Assembly: GCF_000430885.1 (NCBI RefSeq)
Contig: NZ_AUMW01000036.1
Location: 1 to 32,905 of the forward strand
Direction of reading: 5' to 3'
Length of the DNA: 32,905 nt
DNA from: Desulfotruncus alcoholivorax DSM 16058
GTDB taxonomy: Bacteria > Bacillota > Desulfotomaculia > Desulfotomaculales > Desulfallaceae
Shown: in pieces, positions 1-8,375 of the stretch
How the letters are laid out: every line of letters begins with the position of its first letter
How positions within the stretch are numbered: position 1 is the first letter of the stretch
The notes under the pieces: model-generated
Told to the model about the DNA's origin: nothing
The model's input: the letters and a program-made list of their open reading frames with translations, nothing else
The model's database searches: none
Position numbers and translations under genes: made by a program

Positions 1-425
1 AATACCCGATGACCTCCTGCGGCTGCTTCGAGTGCATCCTCGCGATGGTGCCCGAGTGCAACGGCTTCATGGTGGTCAACCGCGAACACGGCGGCATGAC
101 CCCGTCCGGCATGAGCTTCTCCACCCTGGCCGGCACCATCGGCGGCGGCGCCCAGATGCCCGGCTTCATGGGTATCGGCAAATCGTATCTGGCCTCGCCC
201 AAGTTCGTGCCCGCCGACGGCGGCCTGGGCAGACTGGTATGGATGCCCAAGGCGCTGAAGGAAGAGCTGCGCGCCGCGCTGGAAGAGGCCGCTGAAAACG
301 CCGGCCTGGGCAAAGACTTCGTGGATAAGATTGCCGACGAAACTGTCGGCACCAGCGGCGAGGAAATTATGTCTTTCCTCGAAGAAAAGGGTCATCCCGC
401 TTTGACTATGGATCCTTTAATGTAA
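1..425 (+). CDS. acsB: Acetyl-CoA synthase (CODH/ACS alpha subunit), 3' end only
   Basis: Only the last ~140 codons are present; the reading frame is open through the left edge and ends at TAA 423-425. Acetyl-CoA synthase joins CO, the corrinoid-bound methyl group and CoA on the Ni-Ni-[4Fe-4S] A-cluster. The visible SCGCFECI motif (around 15-40) holds the Cys-Gly-Cys pair known in this family to bind the distal nickel. The following gene order acsC, cooC, acsD, acsE confirms the locus. The first ~350 bases are clearly GC-richer (about 63-69 percent over the first 240 bases by hand count) than the last ~70 bases and the downstream genes, which is discussed as a finding. Identity is near certain; the N-terminal and middle domains lie outside the window. 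Confidence 0.95.
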   Translation, partial: YPMTSCGCFECILAMVPECNGFMVVNREHGGMTPSGMSFSTLAGTIGGGAQMPGFMGIGKSYLASPKFVPADGGLGRLVWMPKALKEELRAALEEAAENAGLGKDFVDKIADETVGTSGEEIMSFLEEKGHPALTMDPLM

Positions 426-474
426 TAAACTTTTTATAGCTGGTATTTCCTTTCGAGTTACGGAAAACACCACA

Positions 475-500
475 GGCGGAACCTTTTAAAGGGTTCCGCC
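475..500 (+). other. Intergenic hairpin between acsB and acsC
   Basis: A perfect 9-bp stem (475-483 with 492-500) encloses an 8-base loop, and the flanking AACACC and GGTGTGTT can extend it. No T-run follows, so it is not a normal intrinsic terminator. It may instead be an RNA-processing or stability element that sets the ratio of AcsB to the downstream subunits. The structure is seen in the sequence; the role is inferred. Confidence 0.55.
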
Positions 501-552
501 CGGTGTGTTCCTTATTTATGATAAGTCGAATCAGAGAAAGGAGTATGGAGTA

Positions 553-1875
553 ATGGGTTTAACAGGTTTAGAGATTTTCAAACAGCTACCCAAAACAAAC
601 TGCAAAGACTGCGGACAGCCTACCTGCCTGGCTTTCGCCATGCAACTGGCCAGTGGTAAGGCCAGCCTGGACCAGTGCCCTCACGTAAGTGACGCAGCTA
701 AAGAAGCACTTGATTCAGCTTCCGCACCGCCGGTCGCGCTGGTTAAAATCGGTAAAGGCGAGAAGGAACTGCAACTGGGTAATGAAACTGTGCTTTTCCG
801 TCATGACAAGCGCTTTGAACACCCCACCGGCATTGCCATTGCCGTTAACGACAACGACAGTGAAATTGCTTTTAAAGTGGGAGAAATCAACAAGCTGGTA
901 TTTGACCGCGTAGGTCAAACCCATAACGTTAACCTGGTAGCCGTTGTAAATGCTTCCGGCGATGCTGCCAAGTTTGCCGAAGCCGTAAAAACAGTCCAGG
1001 ATAACACCGGGTTTCCGCTGGTATTGATCAGCGAAGACGCTGCTGCCATGGGAGCAGCCCTGGAAGTGGCAGGTGCCAATGCCCCGCTTATTTGCGGCGC
1101 CAATGCAGCTAACCTGGATGCCATGGTTGAGCTGGCCAAGAAATACGATGCTCCGCTCGTAATTAAGGGAGCAGGTCTGGATGAACTGGCTGCGCTGGTT
1201 GAAAAAGCTGGTTATAAGAAAGTTATTCTGGATTCCGGCGCACGTGAAGTTAATAAGGTTCTGGCCGACCAAACCCAAATTCGCCGCCAGGCGCTGAAAA
1301 AATTCCGTCCCTTTGGTTATCCTACCATTACCTTTGCTGATAACCCGGATCCCATTCAGGCTATCGTAGACGCCGGTGTATACATTGCCAAGTATGCAGG
1401 CATCGTGGTATTAAACACTGCGGATCCCTCAGACATCCTGCCGCTGATCACCCTGCGCCTGAACATTTACACCGACCCGCAGAAGCCGATTGCCGTGGAA
1501 TCCAAAATTTATGAAGTTGGCAACCCCGGTCCGGATGATCCCGTTTTTGTGACCACCAACTTCTCCCTGACCTATTTCTGTGTCCAGGGTGACGTTGAGG
1601 CAGGACGCTTCCCAGCCTATATTCTGCCGGTTGACACCGACGGCATTTCCGTATTGACCGGTTGGGCTGCCGGTAAGTTTACTCCGGAAAAAATTACTGA
1701 GATGTTAAATACAAGCGGCATTGCTGACAAAGTGTCCCACAGGAAAGTGATCATTCCCGGCGGCGTCGCTGTATTAAGCGGCAAACTGCAGGAACTGAGC
1801 GGCTGGGAAGTGCTGGTAGGCCCACGCGAATCAGCCGGTATCCCTTCGTTTTATAAGCAGCGCTGGGGCAATTAA
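553..1875 (+). CDS. acsC: Corrinoid iron-sulfur protein large (gamma) subunit
   Basis: The 440-residue protein is close to the usual ~445. With AcsD it forms the CFeSP, which carries the methyl group on cobalamin from AcsE to acetyl-CoA synthase. The N-terminus has the [4Fe-4S] motif with Cys17, Cys20, Cys25 and Cys42 (NCKDCGQPTC then QCP), the cluster used to reactivate Co(II). A TIM-barrel part follows, and the C-terminal ~110 residues match the corrinoid-binding region. An upstream in-frame ATG at 505 would add 16 residues. I prefer the ATG at 553 because it has an AAAGGAG site about 10 bases upstream and gives the family's usual N-terminus just before the Cys motif. Confidence 0.96.
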   Translation: MGLTGLEIFKQLPKTNCKDCGQPTCLAFAMQLASGKASLDQCPHVSDAAKEALDSASAPPVALVKIGKGEKELQLGNETVLFRHDKRFEHPTGIAIAVNDNDSEIAFKVGEINKLVFDRVGQTHNVNLVAVVNASGDAAKFAEAVKTVQDNTGFPLVLISEDAAAMGAALEVAGANAPLICGANAANLDAMVELAKKYDAPLVIKGAGLDELAALVEKAGYKKVILDSGAREVNKVLADQTQIRRQALKKFRPFGYPTITFADNPDPIQAIVDAGVYIAKYAGIVVLNTADPSDILPLITLRLNIYTDPQKPIAVESKIYEVGNPGPDDPVFVTTNFSLTYFCVQGDVEAGRFPAYILPVDTDGISVLTGWAAGKFTPEKITEMLNTSGIADKVSHRKVIIPGGVAVLSGKLQELSGWEVLVGPRESAGIPSFYKQRWGN

Positions 1876-1955
1876 GATATAATTTGCGGGCAGTGTGGAA
1901 AATAATAACCTGTAAGTTAAACCAGCTGTTTCTACCAAATAAAGGAGGAATAGTT

Positions 1956-2714
1956 ATGTCATTTAATATAGCAGTGGCCGGTAAAGGTGGCACAGGTAAA
2001 ACCACATTATGCTCATTAATGATCAGGCAGTTGGTCAAAGCCGGCAAGAAGCCCATTTTTGCTGTGGATGCCGATGCCAACGCCAATTTAAACGAGGCAC
2101 TGGGCCTGGAAATTGAAGGGTCCATAGCAGACATACTGGTGCGGATAAATAATAACCTGGATCCTCTGCCCGCAGGAATGACAAAAGATCAGTTTGTGGA
2201 GTACAAAGTACACCAATCCCTTTCCGAAGGTGACAATGTCGACCTGTTAGTAATGGGCGGGCCTGAGGGCGCCGGGTGTTATTGTTATGCCAATAATCTG
2301 CTGCGCGGTTTTGTTGCGGAACTGAGCAAAAATTACCCGTACATGGTCATGGACAACGAAGCCGGGCTTGAGCATTTGAGCAGGCGTACAACCCAGAATG
2401 TCGATGTGTTGTTTATCACCAGTGACTGCTCGGCGCGCGGCATTAGATCCGCCGGCAGGGTACGGGAACTGGCTGAAAATTTAAAGCTCGACATTAAAAA
2501 AATGTACCTGGTGGTAACCAGGGTAAATGAAGCAACCTTCGACGCCCTCAAGCCGGAAATTGAAAAGACCGGCCTGGAATTAATCGGAACGTTGCCTTTG
2601 GATGAACAGGTGATGGAATACGATATCCTGAGCAAGCCGCTGATTAGTTTGCCCGATGGATCGCCGGTAGTGGCAGCAGTTAATGATATTCTAAAAAAAG
2701 CTGCCATCATCTAA
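1956..2714 (+). CDS. cooC: CooC/AcsF-type nickel-insertion ATPase of CODH/ACS
   Basis: A 252-residue P-loop ATPase of the MinD/CooC family. The deviant Walker A GKGGTGKTT lies at residues 9-17, and a CYC pair (Cys108, Cys110) sits where CooC proteins bind nickel at the dimer interface. VMDNEAGLEHLSRR follows as the Walker B and switch region. It matures the Ni centres of CODH or ACS. The start at 1956 is fixed by AAAGGAGGA a few bases upstream; an in-frame ATG at 1884 lacks such a site. In the Moorella operon a reductive activator gene (acsV/orf7) lies between acsC and cooC. Here the 80-base gap holds no gene, so that activator is absent from this position. Confidence 0.92.
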   Translation: MSFNIAVAGKGGTGKTTLCSLMIRQLVKAGKKPIFAVDADANANLNEALGLEIEGSIADILVRINNNLDPLPAGMTKDQFVEYKVHQSLSEGDNVDLLVMGGPEGAGCYCYANNLLRGFVAELSKNYPYMVMDNEAGLEHLSRRTTQNVDVLFITSDCSARGIRSAGRVRELAENLKLDIKKMYLVVTRVNEATFDALKPEIEKTGLELIGTLPLDEQVMEYDILSKPLISLPDGSPVVAAVNDILKKAAII

Positions 2715-2757
2715 TACCGCAAAATTATGCTTTTTAACGCAGAAAGGAGCGGAACCA

Positions 2758-3705
2758 ATGGCTGTTACTATAGCTAAAGAAAAATGGACCAGCAAGGTGG
2801 GAGAAATGGTGCTGGGAGCCGACTCTTCAGTTAAGGTCGGCGGTGAAAGCACGTTACCATACCTGCATTTTGAAGGGGAAATCCCCAATAAACCTGTACT
2901 GGCACTTGAAGTATGGGACCTCGAGCCGGCAGATTGGCCTGAAATTTTGAAAAAGCCTTTTAATGATGTACTTGCAGACCCGGTCGCATGGGCCAAAAAG
3001 AACGTTGAATATGGAGCAGACGCCATCGCTCTTCGTTTAATGAGCGCTCATCCCGACTTTAAAGATGCATCTCCGGAAGACTGCGCTGCAACTGCCAAAG
3101 CAGTTGCCGAGGCCGTCAACGTTCCCCTGATTGTCATTGGCTGCGGCGTTGAAGAAAAGGACGCCGAAGTACTGGAAAAAGTCGGTGAAGCCTTAAGCGG
3201 TAAAAACTGCCTGATCGGCTGCGCCACTGAGAAAAACTATAAAACCATAACTGCTACCGCCATGGTCAACGGCCATAGCGTTATTGCCTCCAGCCCGCTG
3301 GACATTAACCTGGCCAAACAGTTGAATATCTTAATGACTGAAATGAACCTGCCGGCCAACCGCATCGCCATTGACCCGCTGGTTGGCGCGCTGGGCTATG
3401 GTATTGAATACGCTTACTCCATCATGGAAAGGGCCAGGTTGGGCGCATTGATGGGCGACAAAATGCTGGCTATGCCGGTTATCTGCTTTGTAGGTCAGGA
3501 AGCCTGGAAGGCCAAGGAAGCCAAGAGCCCGGACGAAGAATCACCCGAGTGGGGTGCTCAGGAACGCCGCGCTATTCTGTGGGAAGTAATTACCACCACA
3601 ACCTTTGCCCAGGCCGGCGGATCGATTTTCGTGCTGCGTCACCCTGAAACTGTTAAACAGGTTAAAGTCCACATTGACAAAATGATGGAAAGTAACGCTT
3701 ATTAA
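2758..3705 (+). CDS. acsD: Corrinoid iron-sulfur protein small (beta) subunit
   Basis: The 315-residue protein (family about 320) is the TIM-barrel partner of AcsC. The two subunits hold the corrinoid between them and present it alternately to AcsE and to acetyl-CoA synthase. Typical family segments are LALEVWD near residue 50, ADAIALRLMSAHPD near residue 90, and DPLVGALGYGIEYAYS near residue 210. It has no Fe-S motif, as expected. The start has AAAGGAG about 9 bases upstream. It lies 43 bases after cooC and 23 bases before acsE, in one operon. Confidence 0.96.
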   Translation: MAVTIAKEKWTSKVGEMVLGADSSVKVGGESTLPYLHFEGEIPNKPVLALEVWDLEPADWPEILKKPFNDVLADPVAWAKKNVEYGADAIALRLMSAHPDFKDASPEDCAATAKAVAEAVNVPLIVIGCGVEEKDAEVLEKVGEALSGKNCLIGCATEKNYKTITATAMVNGHSVIASSPLDINLAKQLNILMTEMNLPANRIAIDPLVGALGYGIEYAYSIMERARLGALMGDKMLAMPVICFVGQEAWKAKEAKSPDEESPEWGAQERRAILWEVITTTTFAQAGGSIFVLRHPETVKQVKVHIDKMMESNAY

Positions 3706-3728
3706 TAAAAAGTAAGGAGGCAAAGAGC

Positions 3729-4523
3729 ATGATCCTTATTGGTGAACGGATCAACGGCATGTTCAAAGACATCCGGGAAGCAATCCAAAACAAGGACCCG
3801 GAACCCGTCAGATACTGGGCCAAGCGCCAGCAGGAACAATGTGCCGCTTATCTCGACATTAACACCGGCCCAACTGTGGAAAAAGAAGACCAACCCGCCG
3901 TTATGGAATGGCTGGTAAAAACAGCCCAGGAAGTTTCTACACTTCCGTGCTGCATCGATTCCACCAACCCGGATGCAATTGAGGCCGGATTGAAGGTGCA
4001 CAGGGGCAAGGCCATGATTAACTCAACCACTGCCGACCAGTGGAAAATGGATATTTATATTCCCATGGCTGCCAAATACAATGCCGCGATTATCGGACTG
4101 GCCATGAATGAGAAGGGTGTACCCAAAAGCGCGGCCGACCGTATCGCCCTGGCGATGGAAATTGTTGTTAACTGTGATATGCACGGCGTTCCAATGGAAG
4201 ACCTGTATATTGACCCGCTGATGCTGCCCTGCAACGTAGCCCAGGAGCACGGCGTGGAAGTGCTGGAAACCTTACGTATGATTAAGACGCTGGCCGACCC
4301 GGCACCGCGTACCACTATGGGCCTGAGCAACGCTTCGCAGCGCTGCACCAACCGGCACCTGATCAACCGCACCTTCCTGATTATGAGCATGGCATGCGGA
4401 CTTGATTCAGCCATCGCCGACGTTGATGACGACGCATTGTTGGATGCAGTGGCGGCAGCTAACATCTTATTGAACAAAGACATCTACTGCGATTCGTTCC
4501 TGAAAACTTTCCGCTCCAGATAG
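3729..4523 (+). CDS. acsE: Methyltetrahydrofolate:corrinoid iron-sulfur protein methyltransferase
   Basis: The 264-residue protein (family about 262) transfers the methyl group of CH3-THF to cob(I)amide of AcsCD, linking the methyl branch to acetyl-CoA synthesis. It has the pterin-binding TIM-barrel signatures ILIGERING at the N-terminus, AAYLDINTGP near residue 40, IDSTNPDAI near residue 77 and TTMGLSNASQ near residue 195; the Asn in the last motif belongs to the folate-binding site in this family. The start follows AAGGAGG by about 8 bases. It is the last gene of the acs operon, and a strong terminator follows. Confidence 0.97.
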   Translation: MILIGERINGMFKDIREAIQNKDPEPVRYWAKRQQEQCAAYLDINTGPTVEKEDQPAVMEWLVKTAQEVSTLPCCIDSTNPDAIEAGLKVHRGKAMINSTTADQWKMDIYIPMAAKYNAAIIGLAMNEKGVPKSAADRIALAMEIVVNCDMHGVPMEDLYIDPLMLPCNVAQEHGVEVLETLRMIKTLADPAPRTTMGLSNASQRCTNRHLINRTFLIMSMACGLDSAIADVDDDALLDAVAAANILLNKDIYCDSFLKTFRSR

Positions 4524-4565
4524 CAAGAAAAGACCGACTAAACAGCCGGTCCTGGTTAATAAAAA

Positions 4566-4590
4566 GGCGGCTTGAACAAGTCGCCTTTTT
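4566..4590 (+). terminator. Intrinsic terminator after acsE
   Basis: An 8-bp stem (4566-4573 with 4578-4585, one G-U pair) with a GAAC loop is followed directly by five T's. It closes the acs operon and separates it from the hdr/met transcription unit. Confidence 0.88.
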
Positions 4591-4629
4591 ATAACATTTT
4601 TTAGCCGGGTATTTGGATAATTAACCTGT

Positions 4630-4659
4630 TTGACAGAAAACAGGCTAGAATATTATACT
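4630..4659 (+). promoter_or_regulatory. Sigma-A promoter for the hdr/flx/met operon
   Basis: TTGACA (4630-4635) and TATACT (4654-4659) are separated by 18 bases, close to consensus. Transcription would start near 4666 and leave a ~220-base untranslated leader before hdrA1. It lies just after the acs terminator. No other promoter of this quality was seen before metF, so the ten downstream genes may be one transcript. Confidence 0.75.
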
Positions 4660-4766
4660 ATGGACAGGTATGCATAATCGAGAAATAATGAACAAAATCA
4701 AGATTATTCAAACAAATTCACAAAGTTCTTTATAGTTGATGCTTTATTTAACTAAAATTTATAATT

Positions 4767-4831
4767 GGCTTCGGTTATGTCATACCTTAAACAACCGGTT
4801 GGGGCAACCGGAAAGTTCATAATCTTTAGCC
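4767..4831 (+). promoter_or_regulatory. Candidate structured leader RNA upstream of hdrA1
   Basis: Three nested helices can be drawn. The outer GGCT/AGCC pairs 4767-4770 with 4828-4831. The middle GTTATG/CATAAT pairs 4774-4779 with 4818-4823 with one G-U pair. The apical 7-bp CCGGTTG/CAACCGG pairs 4795-4801 with 4805-4811. It lies between the promoter and the hdrA1 ribosome site. I see no match to the cobalamin, THF or c-di-GMP riboswitch consensus. Folding is by eye; a regulatory role is inferred. Confidence 0.4.
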
Positions 4832-4865
4832 CGGCGCGAATATATTTTTTTGTGATGCCGAAACT

Positions 4866-4892
4866 AGGAGGACGGATGTGATGCTTAGATGA
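4866..4892 (+). promoter_or_regulatory. Shine-Dalgarno plus mini-ORF (MLR-stop) overlapping the hdrA1 start
   Basis: AGGAGG (4866-4871) lies 9 bases before an ATG at 4881, which reads ATG CTT AGA TGA. That TGA overlaps the hdrA1 ATG (4889) as ATGA. The hdrA1 ATG itself is 17 bases from the site, too far for efficient direct initiation, and an in-frame TAG at 4886-4888 rules out any earlier hdrA1 start. Translation by termination-reinitiation is the likely reading. The same arrangement recurs before hdrA2. Confidence 0.55.
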
Positions 4893-7800
4893 GTACAAAA
4901 CCTGATAAGGTCGGAGCCGTACTAGTAGTTGGCGCAGGTATCGCCGGTATACAGGCATCGCTTGATTTGGCAGAATCAGGCTACTATGTTTACCTGGTGG
5001 ACAAAAAGCCCGCCATTGGTGGTACCATGCCCATGTTGGACAAAACCTTCCCCACCAACGACTGCTCCATGTGCATCCTGTCTCCCAAGCTTGTTGACTG
5101 TGGGAGACACTTGAATGTCGACGCCATTACCAATGCCGAGGTAGTGGATATTGAAGGTGAGCCAGGAAACTTTAAAGTTACCATCAACAAAAAGGCCCGT
5201 TTTGTTGATCCCGAAAAATGTACCGGCTGCGGTTCCTGTGCCGAAGAGTGCCCGGTCAAGGTCCCGGATGAGTTTAACCAGGGCCTTAGCCCCAGAAAGG
5301 CAATTTACAAGCTATATGCCCAGGCTTACCCCAACGCTTATGCCATTGACCCGGCTAAATGCTTAAAAATCAAGAAGCCCAAGGCCTGTGGCAAGTGTCT
5401 TAAGGTCTGCCAGGCTGAAGCCATCAACCACGAGATGCAGGACGAAACCATCGAGATTGAAGTTGGTTCCGTAATCCTGTGCCCCGGCTTTGAAAAATTT
5501 GACGTCAGCCAGCTCTTCTATTATGGCTACGGCAAAAACCCCAATGTATTAACCAGCCTTGAATTTGAGCGTATTCTCAGCGCTTCAGGTCCTTTCGGCG
5601 GACACCTGCAAAGGCCGTCGGACGGTAAAGAGCCGCAAAAGATTGCCTGGATTCAGTGCGTAGGTTCACGTAACTGCCGCATCGAACATGGCTACTGCTC
5701 TTCCGTTTGCTGTATGTACGCCATCAAGGAAGCCGTTATTGCCAAGGAACACACTCACTATCCTTTGGACACGGCAATTTTCTTCATGGATATGCGTACC
5801 TTCGGTAAAGATTTTGAAAAATACTATGACCGGGCCAGGTTGGAAAACGGCGTCCGCTTCATTCGCTCCCGCGTTTATGAAGTAACTGAAGCCAATGACG
5901 GTTCCGGCAACTGCCGTATCCGCTATTCCAACGAAGACGGCACCATTAGTTACGAGGACTTTGATCTGGTCGTATTGTCACTGGGTCTGGAACCCAATCC
6001 GGAAATTGTGGAACTGGCCGGTAAACTCGGGCTTGAACTGAACAAGTTTAATTTCTGCGAGCCTACCGCATTAACCGGTGTCGGCACCAACAAACCCGGC
6101 ATCTACGTCGCCGGAGCCTTCAGCGGTCCCCGGGATATTCCCGAAACCGTGATGCAGGCCAGCGCGGCCGCGGCCGCTTCTGCCGCCAATCTAGCCACAG
6201 TGCGCGGCACCATGACCAAAGCCAAGGAATACCCGGCAGAAAAAGACGTTGCCGGTGAAATAGTCCGTACCGGCGTATTTATCTGCCATTGCGGCATCAA
6301 CATCGGCAGCGTGGTCAACGTGCCAGAAGTGGTGGCCTACGCCAAGACTCTGCCCGGCGTTGTTTTTGCCGATGAAAAAATGTACGCCTGTTCACAGGAT
6401 ACTTCCGCTCAAATCAAAGAAGCTATTGAACAGTACGGCTTAAATAGAATCATTGTAGCCTCCTGCAGCCCGCGGACGCACGAGCCGATGTTCCAGGAAA
6501 CTTTAAGAGAAGCCGGACTTAACCCCAACCTGTTTGAAATGGCCAACATTCGCGACCAGTGTTCCTGGGTACACATGAATGAGCCGGAAAAGGCCACTGC
6601 TAAAGCCAAGGACCTCGTAAAGATGGCCGTTTACAAGGCTGCATTGCTTGAACCCATTGCTTCCGTCAGCTTGGATATGAACCATGACGCACTGGTTATC
6701 GGTGGAGGGGTAGCGGGAATGACTGCTGCCACCAACCTGTCCCGGCAGGGTTACCAAGTGTGCCTGGTGGAAAAGACAGATGCCCTGGGCGGCATAGCCA
6801 ACCGCTTGCGTTTTGGCATGCGTGGCGAAGACCTGCCTCAATTTGTTGGCGAGCTGGTTGACCAGGTAAACAACGATGCCAACATTAAAGTTTATACCGG
6901 CGTTGAAATAACTGACGTACACGGTTTTGTCGGCAACTTTGAGACTACTTTAAGCAGCGGTGAAGTTATTCGACACGGTGTAGTTATAATTGCCACAGGA
7001 GCTGAAGAATATAAGCCCACCGAGTACCTGTACGGTCAAAACGACAATGTTATGACTTTACTGGAACTGGAAGGCCTCCTGGCTGCCAAGGACAGCAAGC
7101 TTACCGGAGCTAAAAACTTTGTCTTTATTCAGTGCGTAGGTTCCAGGGATGCCGAGCGCCCGTACTGCAGCAGAATTTGCTGCACCAAATCGGTCAAGCA
7201 AGCCCTGAAAGTTAAGGAACTTAACCCTGAAGCCAACGTATTTGTTCTTTACCGTGACATCAGAACCTACGGTTTCTATGAAGAGATGTACCGTGAAGCC
7301 CGCAACAAGGGTGTTATCTTCATACGCTACTCTGTGGACAACAAACCGGTGGTGGAAGCCGGCGCTAACGGTGTGAAGGTAACTGTAACCGACCACGTGT
7401 TGGGCGTGCCCGTTAATATTAACGCAGATGTCGTTGGTTTGGCGGCCGCCATTGTAGCGGACAGAAATACCAACGGTAAACTGAGCCAGTTCTACAAAGT
7501 GCCGCTCAACCAGGAAGGTTTCTTCCTGGAAGCTCACATGAAGCTGCGCCCCGTGGACTTTGGTACTGACGGTGTATTCATGTGCGGACTTGCCCATGGT
7601 CCCAAGAACTTGGAAGAAAACATCGCGCAGGCCAAGGCTGCCGTGGGACGCGCCTGTACAGTACTGGCCAAACAGTCCATTTCTGTTGAAGGCAAGAGCG
7701 CCTTTGTGAACGAGAAGAAGTGCGCCGGCTGCGGCGATTGCGAAGCTGTCTGCCCGGCCAAGGCCGTACAAGTAGATGCAACTAAAAAAGTAGCCGTGGT

Positions 7801-7915
7801 CAACGAAGCCCTGTGCAAGGGCTGCGGTGCCTGTGCCTCCACTTGCCGTTGCGGAGCTATTAACGTCAAGGGTTGCACCAACCAGCAAATAATGGCCATG
7901 ATCAATGCTCTATAG
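4889..7915 (+). CDS. hdrA: HdrA-like flavin electron-bifurcating subunit, tandem-domain form (HdrA1)
   Basis: A 1008-residue protein made of two HdrA-like halves. HdrA carries the FAD that splits an electron pair between a high- and a low-potential acceptor. The N-terminal half has [10 protein letters not shown] (FAD), [12 protein letters not shown], a [4Fe-4S] motif at Cys111, 114, 117 and 121, and a second Cys group near residues 165-185. A CHCG and [13 protein letters not shown] block follows near residues 470-540. The second half starts with [10 protein letters not shown] near residue 603 and ends in a 2[4Fe-4S] ferredoxin domain from Cys945 to about residue 990. It is paralogous to hdrA2 but lacks that protein's inserted domain. 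It lies directly before a Sec-containing MvhD, its usual electron-donor partner. All cysteines are encoded as Cys; none is UGA. Confidence 0.93.
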   Translation: MSTKPDKVGAVLVVGAGIAGIQASLDLAESGYYVYLVDKKPAIGGTMPMLDKTFPTNDCSMCILSPKLVDCGRHLNVDAITNAEVVDIEGEPGNFKVTINKKARFVDPEKCTGCGSCAEECPVKVPDEFNQGLSPRKAIYKLYAQAYPNAYAIDPAKCLKIKKPKACGKCLKVCQAEAINHEMQDETIEIEVGSVILCPGFEKFDVSQLFYYGYGKNPNVLTSLEFERILSASGPFGGHLQRPSDGKEPQKIAWIQCVGSRNCRIEHGYCSSVCCMYAIKEAVIAKEHTHYPLDTAIFFMDMRTFGKDFEKYYDRARLENGVRFIRSRVYEVTEANDGSGNCRIRYSNEDGTISYEDFDLVVLSLGLEPNPEIVELAGKLGLELNKFNFCEPTALTGVGTNKPGIYVAGAFSGPRDIPETVMQASAAAAASAANLATVRGTMTKAKEYPAEKDVAGEIVRTGVFICHCGINIGSVVNVPEVVAYAKTLPGVVFADEKMYACSQDTSAQIKEAIEQYGLNRIIVASCSPRTHEPMFQETLREAGLNPNLFEMANIRDQCSWVHMNEPEKATAKAKDLVKMAVYKAALLEPIASVSLDMNHDALVIGGGVAGMTAATNLSRQGYQVCLVEKTDALGGIANRLRFGMRGEDLPQFVGELVDQVNNDANIKVYTGVEITDVHGFVGNFETTLSSGEVIRHGVVIIATGAEEYKPTEYLYGQNDNVMTLLELEGLLAAKDSKLTGAKNFVFIQCVGSRDAERPYCSRICCTKSVKQALKVKELNPEANVFVLYRDIRTYGFYEEMYREARNKGVIFIRYSVDNKPVVEAGANGVKVTVTDHVLGVPVNINADVVGLAAAIVADRNTNGKLSQFYKVPLNQEGFFLEAHMKLRPVDFGTDGVFMCGLAHGPKNLEENIAQAKAAVGRACTVLAKQSISVEGKSAFVNEKKCAGCGDCEAVCPAKAVQVDATKKVAVVNEALCKGCGACASTCRCGAINVKGCTNQQIMAMINAL

Positions 7916-7934
7916 ATGGGGGAGGGAAACGGAT

Positions 7935-8375
7935 ATGGAATTCGAACCCAAAATTGTAGCATTTTTATGCAACTGGTGTAGTTATGCCGGGGCCGACCTG
8001 GCCGGAATAGGTCGTATCCAGTACCCGCCCAATATCCGGGTGGTGCGCATACCTTGCACCGGAAGAATGAATCCGCTATTCATAATCAGCGCTCTCCGTC
8101 ATGGTGCGGATGGCGTGCTGACATCCGGGTGACACCCCGGCGACTGCCACTATGTTAGTGGCAACCTGGTGGCCCGCAGAAAATTTGCTTTGCTGAAAGA
8201 CTTTTTAGAGTACATCGGCGAAGATGAAGGCCGCGTCAACTTCTCCTGGGTATCTGCCGCTGAAGGCGGGCGTTTTGCCGAACTGGTCAAGGAAGTTACA
8301 AACAAGGTTAAGGAACTGGGACCCAACAAGGGGCTAAATGAAAGTGAATCGGGGTGTTGCGGATGCAAAAGCTAG
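7935..8375 (+). CDS. mvhD: Selenocysteine-containing MvhD/FlxD [2Fe-2S] subunit (first copy)
   Basis: 146 residues with UGA at 8130-8132 read as Sec66. MvhD/FlxD passes electrons from a hydrogenase or NADH module to HdrA through a [2Fe-2S] cluster. The conserved motifs are FLCNWC (Cys12, Cys15), PCTG (Cys41) and the second motif G-U-HPGDCH, where Sec66 replaces the Cys seen in the paralogue at 17011; Cys71 follows. Reading stays in frame and in family after the UGA to the end (GCCGCKS). A stem-loop sits just after the UGA. The ATG at 7935 has GGGGGAGGG upstream; an in-frame start at 7905 overlaps the end of hdrA1 and lacks the family N-terminus. Treating the UGA as a stop would give a truncated protein without the second motif. 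Genome-encoded selA, selB, selC and selD are required and lie outside the window. Confidence 0.9.
8137..8169 (+). promoter_or_regulatory. Bacterial SECIS-like element after UGA 8130-8132
   Basis: A 6-bp TGCCAC/GTGGCA stem (8145-8150 with 8158-8163) has a 7-base loop containing a G. It is extended by CCGG (8137-8140) with CTGG (8166-8169) across an internal loop. The loop starts about 18 bases after the UGA, within the spacing usual for bacterial SECIS elements. It supports Sec insertion rather than termination. The fold was drawn by eye. Confidence 0.7.

Larger units (their letters stand above)
4524..4888 (+). other. 365-base intergenic region between acsE and hdrA1
   Basis: It holds no long ORF. 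Its contents are the acsE terminator, the TTGACA/TATACT promoter, the nested stem-loop leader, and the ribosome site with a three-codon mini-ORF (4881-4892) overlapping the hdrA1 start. The rest is AT-rich and unremarkable. Confidence 0.8.

Noticed and set aside
7058-7888. Long open frame on the minus strand opposite hdrA1 (276 codons)
   Set aside because: It mirrors the codon bias of hdrA1, has no ribosome site and shows no recognisable domain.
7935-8375. mvhD copy one as a pseudogene broken by TGA at 8130
   Set aside because: The frame continues in family after the TGA, the position is a conserved Cys in the paralogue, a SECIS-like hairpin follows, and the second copy also has one in-frame TGA at a different conserved Cys position.
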